From: HTCC5015 sp051747425
GTDB lineage: Bacteria > Pseudomonadota > Gammaproteobacteria > HTCC5015
Direction: 5' to 3'
Length of the DNA stretch: 64,000 nucleotides
Assembly (NCBI GenBank): GCA_051747425.1
Contig: JBNJGD010000003.1
Span: forward strand, 62,001-126,000
The notes below the pieces were generated by a model. It saw only the letters and a list, made by a program, of their open reading frames with translations. It was not told where the DNA came from and ran no database searches. Shown here one piece after another: positions 33,993 through 42,241 of the stretch. The first letter of the stretch is position 1. Every line of letters starts with the position of its first letter. The position numbers and the translations under genes were made by a program.

Positions 33993-35291
33993 ATGCCCTC
34001 AACATTGAATTCAGAATTGACGTTACCTTGTGGTGCCGTATTACCCAACCGCCTGGCCAAGGCCGCCATGACGGAAGGGCTGGCGGATGACCGCGACCAC
34101 GCCACCCAGTCACTGGCCAACCTCTACCAGACCTGGTCGAAAGGCGGCTGCGGTTTGTTGATCACCGGCAATGTCATGGTTGATCATCGCTTCCTTGAGC
34201 GCCCGGGCAATGTGGTGCTGGAGGACGAGAGTGGCATGGCAGCGCTGCGGCGCTGGGCGGCGGCGGGCACAGCGGCAGGCAATCACCTGTGGATGCAGAT
34301 TTCCCACCCCGGCCGCCAGTGTTCGCGCCTGGTGTCCTCTCAACCGCTGTCACCCTCGGATGTGCAGCTAAAGATGCTCGGCAATTTTGCCCGTCCCCGG
34401 GCCATGACCGGGGCGGAAATCGAGACGGCCATCGAGGGTTACGCCCGCACTGCCGCCCTGGCCAAAGAGGCCGGTTTTACCGGTGTCCAGATCCACGCCG
34501 CCCACGGCTATTTGATCAGTCAGTTCCTCTCTCCTGTGACCAATCGGCGCGGGGACCAGTGGGGCGGCTCCCTGGAAAACCGGTCCCGCTTCCTGATGCG
34601 GACCGTGGCAGCGGTACGCGAGCGAGTGGGTGCGGACTTTCCCGTTGGCGTCAAACTCAATTCAGCGGACTTTCAGCGAGGCGGCTTTTCCCTGGACGAC
34701 AGCGCCCAGGTGGCGGCCTGGCTCAGCGAGGCGGGTATAGACCTGTTGGAGATTTCCGGTGGTACTTACGAGCAGTTGCGTTTGCTTGGTCACGGCGACG
34801 ACCACAGCCAGGATCGCGATGTCCGCGAGAGCACCCGCCGTCGCGAGGCCTATTTTCTGGATTACGCACGGCGCATCCGCCAGGCCTGTACAGTGCCCCT
34901 GATGGTAACCGGTGGTTTCCGCTCGCGTCTGACCATGGAAGAGGCCGTTGCCGGGGGGGAAATTGAAGTGGTGGGCCTGGCTCGGCCGCTGTGCGGGGAG
35001 CCGGGGATTGCCCGCTATCTTCTGCGGCGACAAGTGGACTACGCACCGGCCTACGAGAGGGATCTCAAACTGGGCAGCGGCCTGTTGGGGCCGGCGAGTC
35101 CAATTCCGTTGATCAAGGTGATTAATGTGCAGGGCGAAGTCGCCTGGTTCTACCACCAGATACTGCAGCTGTCGCGGCAGAAGTCCCCGGAGTTGGGGCT
35201 GACGGTATTACCGGCTTTCCTGCGCCATATGGCAAGGGAGTACCGCATCGGTCTGCGCCGTCGCTGGCGCCTGCGACGGGATCAGTCGTAG
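33993..35291 (+). CDS. NADH:flavin oxidoreductase, old yellow enzyme family
   Basis: FMN-dependent TIM-barrel oxidoreductase, 432 residues. It shows LPNRLAKAAMTEGLAD, MQISHPGRQ, the active-site pattern GVQIHAAHGYLISQFLSP, NRRGDQWGGSLENRSRF, VGVKLNSADF and VGLARPLCGEP. It lacks the C-terminal Fe-S/FAD region of 2,4-dienoyl-CoA reductase, so it is a stand-alone ene-reductase type. The natural substrate is unknown. Its 3' end overlaps the convergent acyltransferase gene by 10 bp. Confidence 0.88.
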   Translation: MPSTLNSELTLPCGAVLPNRLAKAAMTEGLADDRDHATQSLANLYQTWSKGGCGLLITGNVMVDHRFLERPGNVVLEDESGMAALRRWAAAGTAAGNHLWMQISHPGRQCSRLVSSQPLSPSDVQLKMLGNFARPRAMTGAEIETAIEGYARTAALAKEAGFTGVQIHAAHGYLISQFLSPVTNRRGDQWGGSLENRSRFLMRTVAAVRERVGADFPVGVKLNSADFQRGGFSLDDSAQVAAWLSEAGIDLLEISGGTYEQLRLLGHGDDHSQDRDVRESTRRREAYFLDYARRIRQACTVPLMVTGGFRSRLTMEEAVAGGEIEVVGLARPLCGEPGIARYLLRRQVDYAPAYERDLKLGSGLLGPASPIPLIKVINVQGEVAWFYHQILQLSRQKSPELGLTVLPAFLRHMAREYRIGLRRRWRLRRDQS

Positions 35292-36169
35292 AAAGGCTTT
35301 TCTCCGGGGTTGGGGCGGCGCTTGAAGCGTTTGTAGTTCCAGGAATATTGCTCCGGGCACAGCCGAATCATATTTTCATAAGTTTGGTTGAGGGCGCTGG
35401 CAGCGGTGATTTTGTCGTCGCTGTCGAGTCCCGGCTGGGGTTCGCCAAAGCACAGTTCGTAGCCACCTCCGGGGCGCCGCAGCATCGTTGCAGTGATGAC
35501 CTCGGCGCCGGTTTGGGCGGCGAGGTCCTGAATCAGCACGGTGGTGAGTGCCGGCACATTGAAGAAGGGGGCAAAGACGCCGTGACGCCGCTCCGGTTGC
35601 TGGTCGGTGAGCATGGCGACCAGCCCGCCTTCGGTGGCGGTCTGGTAGATATTTTTCAGGCCACTGCGGCTGACATACTCGACATGGCCGCCGGCGCTCT
35701 CCCGGCCCTCTGTGACCAACCGGTCCAGTGCCGGTTTGCCGAAGGAGCGGGCCAGAAAGGTCCCCCTGAAGTGGTGGCCCAGATAGGTGGCCAGAACTTC
35801 CCACTGGCCCAGGTGAGCGATCATGATGATGACGCCGCGGCCACTGTCCAGGGTTCGGGTGACGCGTTCGTGGCCCTCTACGCGGATGACCTGCCCTAGA
35901 ATTTCATAGGGCGGGTGGGTCCAGACCCACAGCCCTTCAATGGCGTTACTGCCCAATTGCACCAGGCTTTCACGGGTGAGCCGCTTTTGCGCCCGCTGAT
36001 CGAGCTCGGGGAAGCAGGCTTCGATGTTGCGGCGGGCAATCTTTCGGTCGCGGCGGCTCGCCAGATAAAAGCACCAGCCCAGCAGTCGGCCCGTGTGGAC
36101 GATGAGCCGGTAGGGCATACGCCGGACGCAGGATGCGAAAAAGAGGCCAAGTCGTTCGTCGAAGCGCAT
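35282..36169 (-). CDS. LpxL/HtrB-type lipid A acyltransferase
   Basis: Inner-membrane-associated late acyltransferase of lipid A synthesis, 295 residues. One N-terminal hydrophobic segment (LIVHTGRLLGWCFYLA) is followed by the catalytic HxxxxE box in MIAHLGQWEVLA and by LTDQQPERRHGVFAPFFN. The last residues (CPEQYSWNYKRFKRRP) are typical of the family (YxWxxKRFK). Whether it adds laurate, myristate or palmitoleate cannot be told. It is divergent from dinB with a 71-bp gap. Confidence 0.9.
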   Translation of the reverse strand: MRFDERLGLFFASCVRRMPYRLIVHTGRLLGWCFYLASRRDRKIARRNIEACFPELDQRAQKRLTRESLVQLGSNAIEGLWVWTHPPYEILGQVIRVEGHERVTRTLDSGRGVIIMIAHLGQWEVLATYLGHHFRGTFLARSFGKPALDRLVTEGRESAGGHVEYVSRSGLKNIYQTATEGGLVAMLTDQQPERRHGVFAPFFNVPALTTVLIQDLAAQTGAEVITATMLRRPGGGYELCFGEPQPGLDSDDKITAASALNQTYENMIRLCPEQYSWNYKRFKRRPNPGEKPFYD

Positions 36170-36240
36170 TACAATGGTTACCCGATGGAGGCCGGGAGCC
36201 TCATTTTTACTGTGGTTGGGAATGGTCCGATACTATCAGC

Positions 36241-37314
36241 GTGCGCAAAATTATTCACATCGATATGGACGCCTTTTTTGCCTCCGTCGAGCAGCGCGAT
36301 GCCCCCGAGCTGCGCGGCCGACCGGTGGTGGTGGGTGGACAGCCCGGTCGCCGGGGCGTGGTGGCCGCCGCCAGCTACGAGGCGCGGCGCTACGGCATTC
36401 GCTCGGCCATGCCTTCGGGACAGGCCCTGAAGCGTTGCCCCGAGGCGGTGTTCGTCACACCACGCTTTGAGGTTTACCGAGAGGTTTCGCAGCAGATACA
36501 GGCGCTGTATCGGCATTACACCGAGGTGGTCGAGCCGTTGTCTCTCGATGAGGCCTATCTCGATGTCAGCAGCAGCTCTGCCTTTTGCGGCTCGGCCACG
36601 CGGATGGCTGAGGCACTGCGCCGTGAGATTTTTGACCAGACCGGACTGACTGCCTCGGCCGGGGTGTCCTACAACAAGTTTCTCGCCAAAATGGCCTCCG
36701 ACCGCAACAAGCCCAATGGCCAGTTTGTAATCGAGCCATCCCGGGGCGAGGCCTTTGTCGCCGAACTGCCCATCGGGGATTTCCACGGAGTGGGTCGTGC
36801 CACGGAGGCCAAAATGAAGCGCCTGGGTATTCACAGCGGCGCCGATTTGAGGCGCAAGTCCAGGGAGTGGTTGGCGGCCCACTTCGGCAAATCCGCCCAC
36901 CACTACTACCAGATCGCCCGGGGCATCGACGAGCGGCCGGTGAAAACCCACCGCGTGCGCAAATCCATTGGTTCAGAGACCACTTTCGAGAGCGACCTGT
37001 CCAGCGCGGAGGCCATGCTGGCAGTGCTCGATCGTCGTCTGCAAAAAGTGCACGAAATGCTGGAGCGGCGTCAGTTTGATGCCCGGACACTGACACTCAA
37101 GGTAAAATATGCCGACTTTGAACAGGTCACTCGCAGCCAGAGCCTCGACGATTTCAGCCATACTCTGGGTGAGTTTCGGCGCCTTCTGCCGGGCCTGATC
37201 GAGCGAACCGAGGCGGGCAGCCGCCCGGTGCGCCTGCTGGGGGTGACCCTGTCCAACCTGCGCCAGCGTCCCCGCCAGGTGTCCGAACCGCCGGACCAGT
37301 ACAGCCTTTTCTAG
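36241..37314 (+). CDS. dinB: DNA polymerase IV
   Basis: Y-family translesion polymerase. The start is taken at the GTG at 36241, giving (M)RKIIHIDMDAFFASVEQRD, the exact family N-terminus; the frame open from 36133 is not homologous. Product 357 residues. Catalytic motifs are DMDAFF and LSLDEAYLDV, with SAGVSYNKFLAKMASDRNKPN. It ends in DQYSLF, a beta-clamp binding motif. I see no convincing LexA box in the 71-bp upstream gap, and the ribosome-binding site is weak. Confidence 0.95.
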   Translation: MRKIIHIDMDAFFASVEQRDAPELRGRPVVVGGQPGRRGVVAAASYEARRYGIRSAMPSGQALKRCPEAVFVTPRFEVYREVSQQIQALYRHYTEVVEPLSLDEAYLDVSSSSAFCGSATRMAEALRREIFDQTGLTASAGVSYNKFLAKMASDRNKPNGQFVIEPSRGEAFVAELPIGDFHGVGRATEAKMKRLGIHSGADLRRKSREWLAAHFGKSAHHYYQIARGIDERPVKTHRVRKSIGSETTFESDLSSAEAMLAVLDRRLQKVHEMLERRQFDARTLTLKVKYADFEQVTRSQSLDDFSHTLGEFRRLLPGLIERTEAGSRPVRLLGVTLSNLRQRPRQVSEPPDQYSLF

Positions 37315-37393
37315 TTGTCGCGTTGGCCGGTGGCCTGGCCGGGTCATCCTGCGGCGATAGCGGTTACAATAGCCCCCGATCAGAGGAGCCCAT

Positions 37394-37882
37394 ATGGATT
37401 ACAGCAAAGACAACAACGAGCCGATTCACGGCCCCCACCACTATCTTGAGGTGGCGGAAAAGTTCGTCGACGATGTTCCGCATTGCCGCGATCTCGGCGT
37501 TTCCGTCGTCGAAGCCAAGCACGGTCAGGTGGTGTTGAAGATGCCTTACCAGGAAGCGCTGCTCGGTGACAGCGAGCGCGGACTGATTCACGGTGGGGTG
37601 CTCACTACCCTGATCGACAGCGCCAGCGGTCTCTCTGTGTTTTGCTCCCTGGAAAAAATGCAGGCCATCGCCACACTGGACTTGCGCATTGATAATATGC
37701 GTCCCGGGGTGGCCGGCGAGGATATTTTTGCCTGGGCGCGTTGTTACCGCCTGACCAGTCAGGTGGCCTTCGTCCGTTCGGTGGCTTACCAGCGGCGGGA
37801 TTTGCCTCTGGCGACCAGCAGCTCGGCCTTTATGCGCGCTTCCAGTGACAAGTCCTTTATGACGCGGGGAGGTGCCCGATGA
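37394..37882 (+). CDS. PaaI-type hotdog thioesterase (first of pair)
   Basis: Acyl-CoA thioesterase of the hotdog fold, 162 residues. The catalytic segment RGLIHGGVLTTLIDSASGLSV carries the HGG turn and the Asp on the central helix, and TLDLRIDNMRPG is the second strand. An AGAGGAGCC ribosome-binding site precedes the ATG. It overlaps the next thioesterase gene by ATGA. Confidence 0.87.
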   Translation: MDYSKDNNEPIHGPHHYLEVAEKFVDDVPHCRDLGVSVVEAKHGQVVLKMPYQEALLGDSERGLIHGGVLTTLIDSASGLSVFCSLEKMQAIATLDLRIDNMRPGVAGEDIFAWARCYRLTSQVAFVRSVAYQRRDLPLATSSSAFMRASSDKSFMTRGGAR

Positions 37883-38352
37883 TTCGTTTGACCCAGGCGG
37901 TACAGCAGGCCCGCTCCACGGACGATTTTCAGGACATGCTCGACGCCGTGCCCTACGCCCGCTATCTCGGGATTGCCATGGAGCGACGGGAGGGCAGGCT
38001 GGAGTTTCACCTGCCGTTTCAGGAAAAGACCATCGGCAATCACCTGCTGCCGGCTCTTCACGGCGGTGTGATTGCCGGGTTTATGGAACACAGTGCCTTG
38101 CTGCATCTGATGGTGGAACAGGCGCAAAATCGACTGCCCAAAACCGTGGATTTTTCTCTCGACTACCTGCGCTCGGCGGGCCCAAAGGACACCCACGCCC
38201 GCTGCGAGGTGACGCGTCAGGGGCGGCGCGTGGCCCATGTGCAGATACTCTGCTGGCAGGACTCCCCGGACAAACCGGTGGCCACGGCGCGGGTTCACTT
38301 TGTCCTGGAGGAAATGGACGAGAGCGACGCCGCCAACGCCAACCCGCTCTAG
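37879..38352 (+). CDS. PaaI-type hotdog thioesterase (second of pair)
   Basis: Second hotdog protein, 157 residues, with LPALHGGVIAGFMEHSALLHL as the active-site helix region and TVDFSLDYLRSAGP. In place of the Asp of the first copy it has Glu-His (MEHSA), so the catalytic acid differs. Start-stop overlap with its neighbour suggests equal production and perhaps a heteromer. Substrates are unknown, probably medium-chain or aromatic acyl-CoA. Confidence 0.85.
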   Translation: MIRLTQAVQQARSTDDFQDMLDAVPYARYLGIAMERREGRLEFHLPFQEKTIGNHLLPALHGGVIAGFMEHSALLHLMVEQAQNRLPKTVDFSLDYLRSAGPKDTHARCEVTRQGRRVAHVQILCWQDSPDKPVATARVHFVLEEMDESDAANANPL

Positions 38353-38379
38353 GCGGGTCGGCGCGGCCAATGCACCCGG

Positions 38380-39297
38380 TCAGGCCAAATTTTGCTGTGG
38401 CGCTGGCGTCGATGCCATGCGCTGACGGGAGCGCCGGGAAAAGAACTGTCGCACCAGTTTGGCCACGGACTCGGGCGCCTCGATGTGCGGGTAGTGCCCC
38501 ACAGTGGGCAGCCGGACAATGCGCGGTTCGGGGACTTCGCGCTCGTACATGGCGACCATCTCACTGCCCGAAATCGGGTCGAGCGTGCCGTTGACCATGG
38601 CCAGGGGAATGGTCGCGTGCTTCAGTGACTCCGCCCAGCGGTTTTTCTGGGTGATGCGCTCGTTCATGTAGCGGGCCAGTCGGTGCACGATGCGCTTGCC
38701 TCTGTTGTACAGCAGGGCTTCCCACCAGCCGTCAATGATGTCGGGGTCAGGCGGGTTGTCGACACCGGCGATTACCTGCATGGCCTTGGCAAAATGCGGT
38801 TTTTGCATGTAGAGAGCAGCGATGAACCCGAGCGAACTGCCCAGCCATTTTTGCGATGGCAGCGGGTTGTGGGCTTCGGGGAAGAGGCCGCCGTTGAGCA
38901 TCATGGCCTGGGGAATGTGGAAGCCCAGACGGCCCTCCTGTTGGCGGGCCAGAAGTTCCTGCAGCACGCTGTCGCCGTAGTCGTGGGCGAGAACCGCACA
39001 CTGGGTCAGCCCGCGATCCTCCACCAACAGCTCGATGATGTCCGCCTGCTCGAAAATACTGTACTCGTGCCTTCGGGGCTTATCGGAAAAACCCAGGCCG
39101 AGAAAGTCCGGCATGATAAGGCGGAACTCGTCGGTCAGTAGTGGCGCAATTCTGTGCCAGTCCCAGGAACAGCTGGGAAAGCCGTGAAGTAATAGAAGCG
39201 GGATGCCCTGTCCCTCTTCGCGAACAAAGATATTGTGGCCGAGAACGGTGTGCCCAGCACCGCCCTCGCGCCATGCGTCCATCTGTGTCATATCCAT
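38380..39297 (-). CDS. Alpha/beta hydrolase, MEST/epoxide-hydrolase-like
   Basis: Alpha/beta hydrolase of 305 residues with LLLLHGFPSCSWDWHRI (oxyanion region), GLGFSDKPRRHEYSIFEQADI and the nucleophile elbow AHDYGDS, where Asp replaces the usual Ser, as in epoxide hydrolases and haloalkane dehalogenases. The base His is in TVGHYPHIEAPE. The GFSDKP...YSIFEQA...HDYGD block resembles eukaryotic MEST. The substrate is not known. It is divergent from the voltage-sensor-like gene (89 bp). Confidence 0.86.
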   Translation of the reverse strand: MDMTQMDAWREGGAGHTVLGHNIFVREEGQGIPLLLLHGFPSCSWDWHRIAPLLTDEFRLIMPDFLGLGFSDKPRRHEYSIFEQADIIELLVEDRGLTQCAVLAHDYGDSVLQELLARQQEGRLGFHIPQAMMLNGGLFPEAHNPLPSQKWLGSSLGFIAALYMQKPHFAKAMQVIAGVDNPPDPDIIDGWWEALLYNRGKRIVHRLARYMNERITQKNRWAESLKHATIPLAMVNGTLDPISGSEMVAMYEREVPEPRIVRLPTVGHYPHIEAPESVAKLVRQFFSRRSRQRMASTPAPQQNLA

Positions 39298-39386
39298 ACC
39301 TGATTGTTTGCAAGCCTTAACATTTTCAATTTACTCGGCATCAGAGTCGTGGACAATGGCATTAAACCCGTATAAAGGCGCCAAAA

Positions 39387-40394
39387 ATGATCAAGCTCAA
39401 GAATTTGCGCAACGATGCCACCCCCTACTACTTTGTCGTCGACTTGTTGATGATTGTACTGGTGGTGGTCAACCTGTGCTGGATTGTCTTTGACTGGGCC
39501 TTTGCCGTGCCCTGGGTTCAGACCGCCCTGGGCTGGGTTTCAGGGGATTTTGTGACCTTTTACGGGGAGCGGGTTCACCCCAATTTCTTTAACATCGATT
39601 TGGTCTTCGTGTCGGTGTTTATCACCGAGTTTCTTTTTGGCTGGTATTTGAGTGCCCGCAAGGGTCGCTACGATCGCTGGTGGTTTTATCCGATTTTCCA
39701 CTGGTACGACTTGCTCGGCTGCATTCCCGTCGGTTCCTTCCGCTTCCTGCGCATTTTGCGGGTGATCTCGATCACCTTCCGCTTGCAGCGCCTGGGTGTC
39801 ATCGACCTGAGCAACACGGCGCTCTATCAGTTTCTGGCCCGCTACTACAATATTCTGGTTGAGGAGGTTTCGGACCGGGTGGTGCTGAATGTGCTCGAGG
39901 GGGTACAGGCCGAGGTGCGCGAGGGCAGTCCGCTGCAGGAGCGAATTCTCCACGAGGTTGTCCTGCCCCGGCAGGAGGTGCTGGCCAGGGAGATTGTCGT
40001 TCGTCTGGAGGTCGCACTGCAGTCTCTGATGCGGGTTCACCAGCCCGCAGTTCGGCGCTATATCGGTCATGTAATCGAGCGGGCCATGCGCGACAATCCC
40101 GATCTCAAACTGGTGGGTTCGGTGCCGGTCATTGGCGGCGTGGTCAATCAGCGCCTGGACAGTGCCGTGGGCGACATTGTCGCTTCGGTAGTGGAGGATC
40201 TGATCGACGATTTGAGTTCAGAGGAGTTCAATGCCCTGGTTAATAACACGGTGTCCGTGAGCCTGCGGCAACTGGCTGAAGACCCGCAAACCGAGGAAGG
40301 CATCAATACCCTGCACATGATTGACGATGTGGTGGAACTGGTAAAGGATCAGGTGAAGGTACAGCGCTGGAAAGAGCAGGTGGATGGCGTGTAA
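39387..40394 (+). CDS. Voltage-sensor-like four-helix membrane protein without pore
   Basis: A 335-residue protein with four N-terminal helices arranged like S1-S4 of voltage-gated channels: S1 about 15-40, S2 about 68-90 with Glu81, S3 about 100-115 with Asp108 (HWYDLLGCIPVGSF), and S4 about 119-136 with Arg119, Arg122, Arg125, Arg132 and Arg135 (FRFLRILRVISITFRLQRL). No S5-pore-S6 follows. Residues 145-335 look soluble and largely helical (AVRRYIGHVIERAM, VVEDLIDDLSSEEFNALVNN). It could be a proton-conducting or purely sensing module, or a helper of a separate channel. The ribosome-binding site is weak. Function is not known to me. Confidence 0.7.
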   Translation: MIKLKNLRNDATPYYFVVDLLMIVLVVVNLCWIVFDWAFAVPWVQTALGWVSGDFVTFYGERVHPNFFNIDLVFVSVFITEFLFGWYLSARKGRYDRWWFYPIFHWYDLLGCIPVGSFRFLRILRVISITFRLQRLGVIDLSNTALYQFLARYYNILVEEVSDRVVLNVLEGVQAEVREGSPLQERILHEVVLPRQEVLAREIVVRLEVALQSLMRVHQPAVRRYIGHVIERAMRDNPDLKLVGSVPVIGGVVNQRLDSAVGDIVASVVEDLIDDLSSEEFNALVNNTVSVSLRQLAEDPQTEEGINTLHMIDDVVELVKDQVKVQRWKEQVDGV

Positions 40395-40478
40395 TTGTCA
40401 CAGGGCGTTCACAAAAGGGCCACTATCCTGTCATTACCCGCTGTCAACCTGAAAGGGAATGAAAAGAAGGAGGTCGCT

Positions 40479-40565
40479 ATGGACGACTACATTGAAGAGC
40501 TGCTGTTGCAGCACGAGGCAGAGGCCGATTGGCTGGAAATGCCGGAAGACGCCGAAGAGATGTAA
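40479..40565 (+). CDS. 28-residue acidic microprotein
   Basis: A short reading frame (starting MDDYIEELLLQHEAEADW and ending DAEEM) preceded by a perfect AAGGAGGT ribosome-binding site (40467-40474) at 4-5 bases. Eleven of 28 residues are Asp or Glu with almost no basic residues, and the first half could form an amphipathic helix. The terminator stem begins inside its last codons and its T run follows the stop, so the gene has its own transcript end. I do not recognise the family. The ribosome-binding site and terminator argue that it is real. Confidence 0.65.
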   Translation: MDDYIEELLLQHEAEADWLEMPEDAEEM

Positions 40566-40584
40566 ATTCTTCGGCGTTTTTTTT
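40549..40584 (+). terminator. Rho-independent terminator after the microprotein gene
   Basis: Perfect 10-bp stem ACGCCGAAGA (40549-40558) / TCTTCGGCGT (40568-40577), a 9-base loop containing the TAA stop, and a run of eight T (40577-40584). It also lies at the 3' end of the convergent 59-residue gene. Confidence 0.9.
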
Positions 40585-40762
40585 ACCAGCCGTAGATGGC
40601 TACATCGACGATTATGGATACCGCGACGATGGCCAGTATCACCACCGACCAGGCGGCGGCCATCTTCCAGAAACTGAACTCTCGAGGTCGCGAGGTGGTG
40701 GTGATGGTAATGGTATTGGGTTCTTCACTGTCTCTTTGTTTCTCTTCGGGTTCGCCGTTCAT
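40583..40762 (-). CDS. 59-residue single-helix membrane protein
   Basis: A small protein (MNGEPEEKQRDSEEPNTITI at the start) with a polar, Thr-rich N-terminal half and one strong membrane helix (WSVVILAIVAVSIIVDVAIY) near the C-terminus; the Trp/Lys before the helix suggests an N-in orientation. An AAAGAGGTT ribosome-binding-like site lies about 10 bases before the ATG, inside the end of the nitroreductase gene, whose stop is only 5 bp upstream. It is therefore probably the last gene of that operon. The family is unknown to me. Confidence 0.65.
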   Translation of the reverse strand: MNGEPEEKQRDSEEPNTITITTTSRPREFSFWKMAAAWSVVILAIVAVSIIVDVAIYGW

Positions 40763-40767
40763 GGTCT

Positions 40768-41481
40768 TTAAACCTCTTTGATGAATTGCTCGCGGGGCAG
40801 ACGGAACTGGGGGTGGTAGACGCCATTGTCGGCACGCCGCCCGGCGCCCAGCATCATGACAATGTGCTCATCGGCTCCCAGACCGAGCAGTTTTTTCATA
40901 CCGGCTTCGTCAAAGCCCTCCATGGGACAGGAGTCGAAGTCGTGGGCGCGCAGCGCCAACATCAGATTTTCCGCCGCCAGAGCCGTGCTTTTGACCGCCC
41001 AGAGTTTGATTGTATCCCGGTTGTAGTGCATGTCGGGCGTACTTTTTTTAAAGCGTCTCAAGGCCACTGCGCCCCGTTTGAACGGCCCAAGGGCGTGGAG
41101 CGGGCCGAGTCGGAAGTTGAGGGGGACCAGCTGGCGGTAGTAGCGGGTGACGATATCGGGCACGGGTTGCACTGGCCAGTGTTCGAGCACTTGCTCGGCG
41201 TTGTCTCTCCATGTGTCGCTGTGGGCGACGATGGCGATCAGCTCGGCGGCGGTTTTGGCTGCATTCTGTCCCAGACAGAGTTCGTTGGCACGGCGGCGGG
41301 CATCCTCGCTGACGATGCGGATAAAGGACCAGGGCTGCAGGTTGCTGGAGTTGGGGGCCAGCATGGCCAGGTCCAGACAGTCGTCCAGTACGGCCTTTGG
41401 GATGGGGTCGTCGGTAAACCGTTTGACCGAGCGTCGACTGGTGACCACCTGGCGAAAGTGTTCGAGGGTTTCCGGACTCAT
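40768..41481 (-). CDS. Nitroreductase family protein
   Basis: FMN-dependent NAD(P)H oxidoreductase, 237 residues. The FMN-binding N-terminal motif VTSRRSVKRFTDDPIP, the APNSSNLQPWSF segment and the C-terminal LGADEHIVMMLGAGRRAD are typical of the family. It reduces nitro compounds, quinones or flavins; the physiological substrate is unknown. Its start overlaps the AlkB-type gene stop by 4 bp, so the two are translated together. Confidence 0.88.
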   Translation of the reverse strand: MSPETLEHFRQVVTSRRSVKRFTDDPIPKAVLDDCLDLAMLAPNSSNLQPWSFIRIVSEDARRRANELCLGQNAAKTAAELIAIVAHSDTWRDNAEQVLEHWPVQPVPDIVTRYYRQLVPLNFRLGPLHALGPFKRGAVALRRFKKSTPDMHYNRDTIKLWAVKSTALAAENLMLALRAHDFDSCPMEGFDEAGMKKLLGLGADEHIVMMLGAGRRADNGVYHPQFRLPREQFIKEV

Positions 41482-42095
41482 GGGTTCTCCCGTGTCTGTA
41501 TATGGCGAAATGTCAGGTTGAGGCGCGCAGCGCCAAGGCGGCGTCGGCGGGGCAGGGCGTGTTGCCAGTGCCGTTGGGTCTCTCCCGCCATCACAAGCAG
41601 GCTACCATTTTCCAGGTGAAGGCGGCGTGTGTCGCCACCGTTGCGGGGGCGAAAGGCAAAATCGCGGCCGGCGCCGAGGCTGATGGAGGCGATGACCGGC
41701 CGCTCGCCCAGCTCGCTTTCGTCATCGCTGTGCCAGCCCATGCTGTCATTGCCATCGCGGTAGTAATTGGCGAGGACGCCGTTGAAGCGGCACTGGCAAA
41801 AGTGCTCGAGTTGGTGCCGCAGTCGGGACAGGGCCAGTGGCCAGTTTTGCCTCGGTGCAATGTCCCCGGAATAGCGGTAGCTTACCCCGGGGTCGCCGCA
41901 CCAGGCCACCAGGCGCGGGGTCAATACCCGGCGACCGTAAATCATCAGCACCCGCTGTTCCCAATTGAGGGCGCCGATGAGTTCGCTGGCCAGAGCCTCA
42001 GGCTGTACCAGCCAGCCGGGCCAGTAGCGGACATCGGCGCTTGGGAGGTCGATGACCTCGCCTTGTTCGTCGCTGGCAAACAGAGAGGTTTGCAT
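41478..42095 (-). CDS. AlkB-type 2-oxoglutarate/Fe(II) dioxygenase
   Basis: Predicted oxidative DNA/RNA dealkylase of 205 residues, similar in pattern to ALKBH2/3: WEQRVLMIYGRRVLTPRL, NGVLANYYRDGNDSMGWHSDDE with the Fe-binding His-x-Asp, LGAGRDFAFR, GETQRHWQHALPRR with the distal His, and RLNLTFR with the oxoglutarate-binding arginines. Its ATG at 42095 lies 2 bp inside from the CTAG duplication of a MITE, so no normal ribosome-binding site precedes it; the sequence upstream is the transposon end. Translation may be poor unless the element supplies signals. Confidence 0.9.
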   Translation of the reverse strand: MQTSLFASDEQGEVIDLPSADVRYWPGWLVQPEALASELIGALNWEQRVLMIYGRRVLTPRLVAWCGDPGVSYRYSGDIAPRQNWPLALSRLRHQLEHFCQCRFNGVLANYYRDGNDSMGWHSDDESELGERPVIASISLGAGRDFAFRPRNGGDTRRLHLENGSLLVMAGETQRHWQHALPRRRRLGAARLNLTFRHIQTRENP

Positions 42096-42130
42096 GTCTA
42101 GGGCCTGTTAACACGGTTTACATGGTACCT

Positions 42131-42229
42131 GCTGGCGCTGTTTTTTCGTCCAGCAAGGCAACCGATGTGCCGTGTAGTGACACTACATAAGCAGAGGTTA
42201 ACGCCGCTGGGCGGAAAAACAGCACCAGC
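42131..42229. repeat. Left internal inverted repeat of the MITE
   Basis: 24-base arms at 42131-42154 and 42206-42229 pair with three mismatches, all compatible with G-U pairing in RNA. The preserved pairing suggests selection on a folded RNA or on cruciform DNA. Confidence 0.75.
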
Positions 42230-42241
42230 CCTTGGGGTTGT

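Noticed and set aside
36170..36240. LexA (SOS) box before dinB
   Set aside because: No CTG-N10-CAG with the A/T-rich core of gammaproteobacterial SOS boxes could be found.
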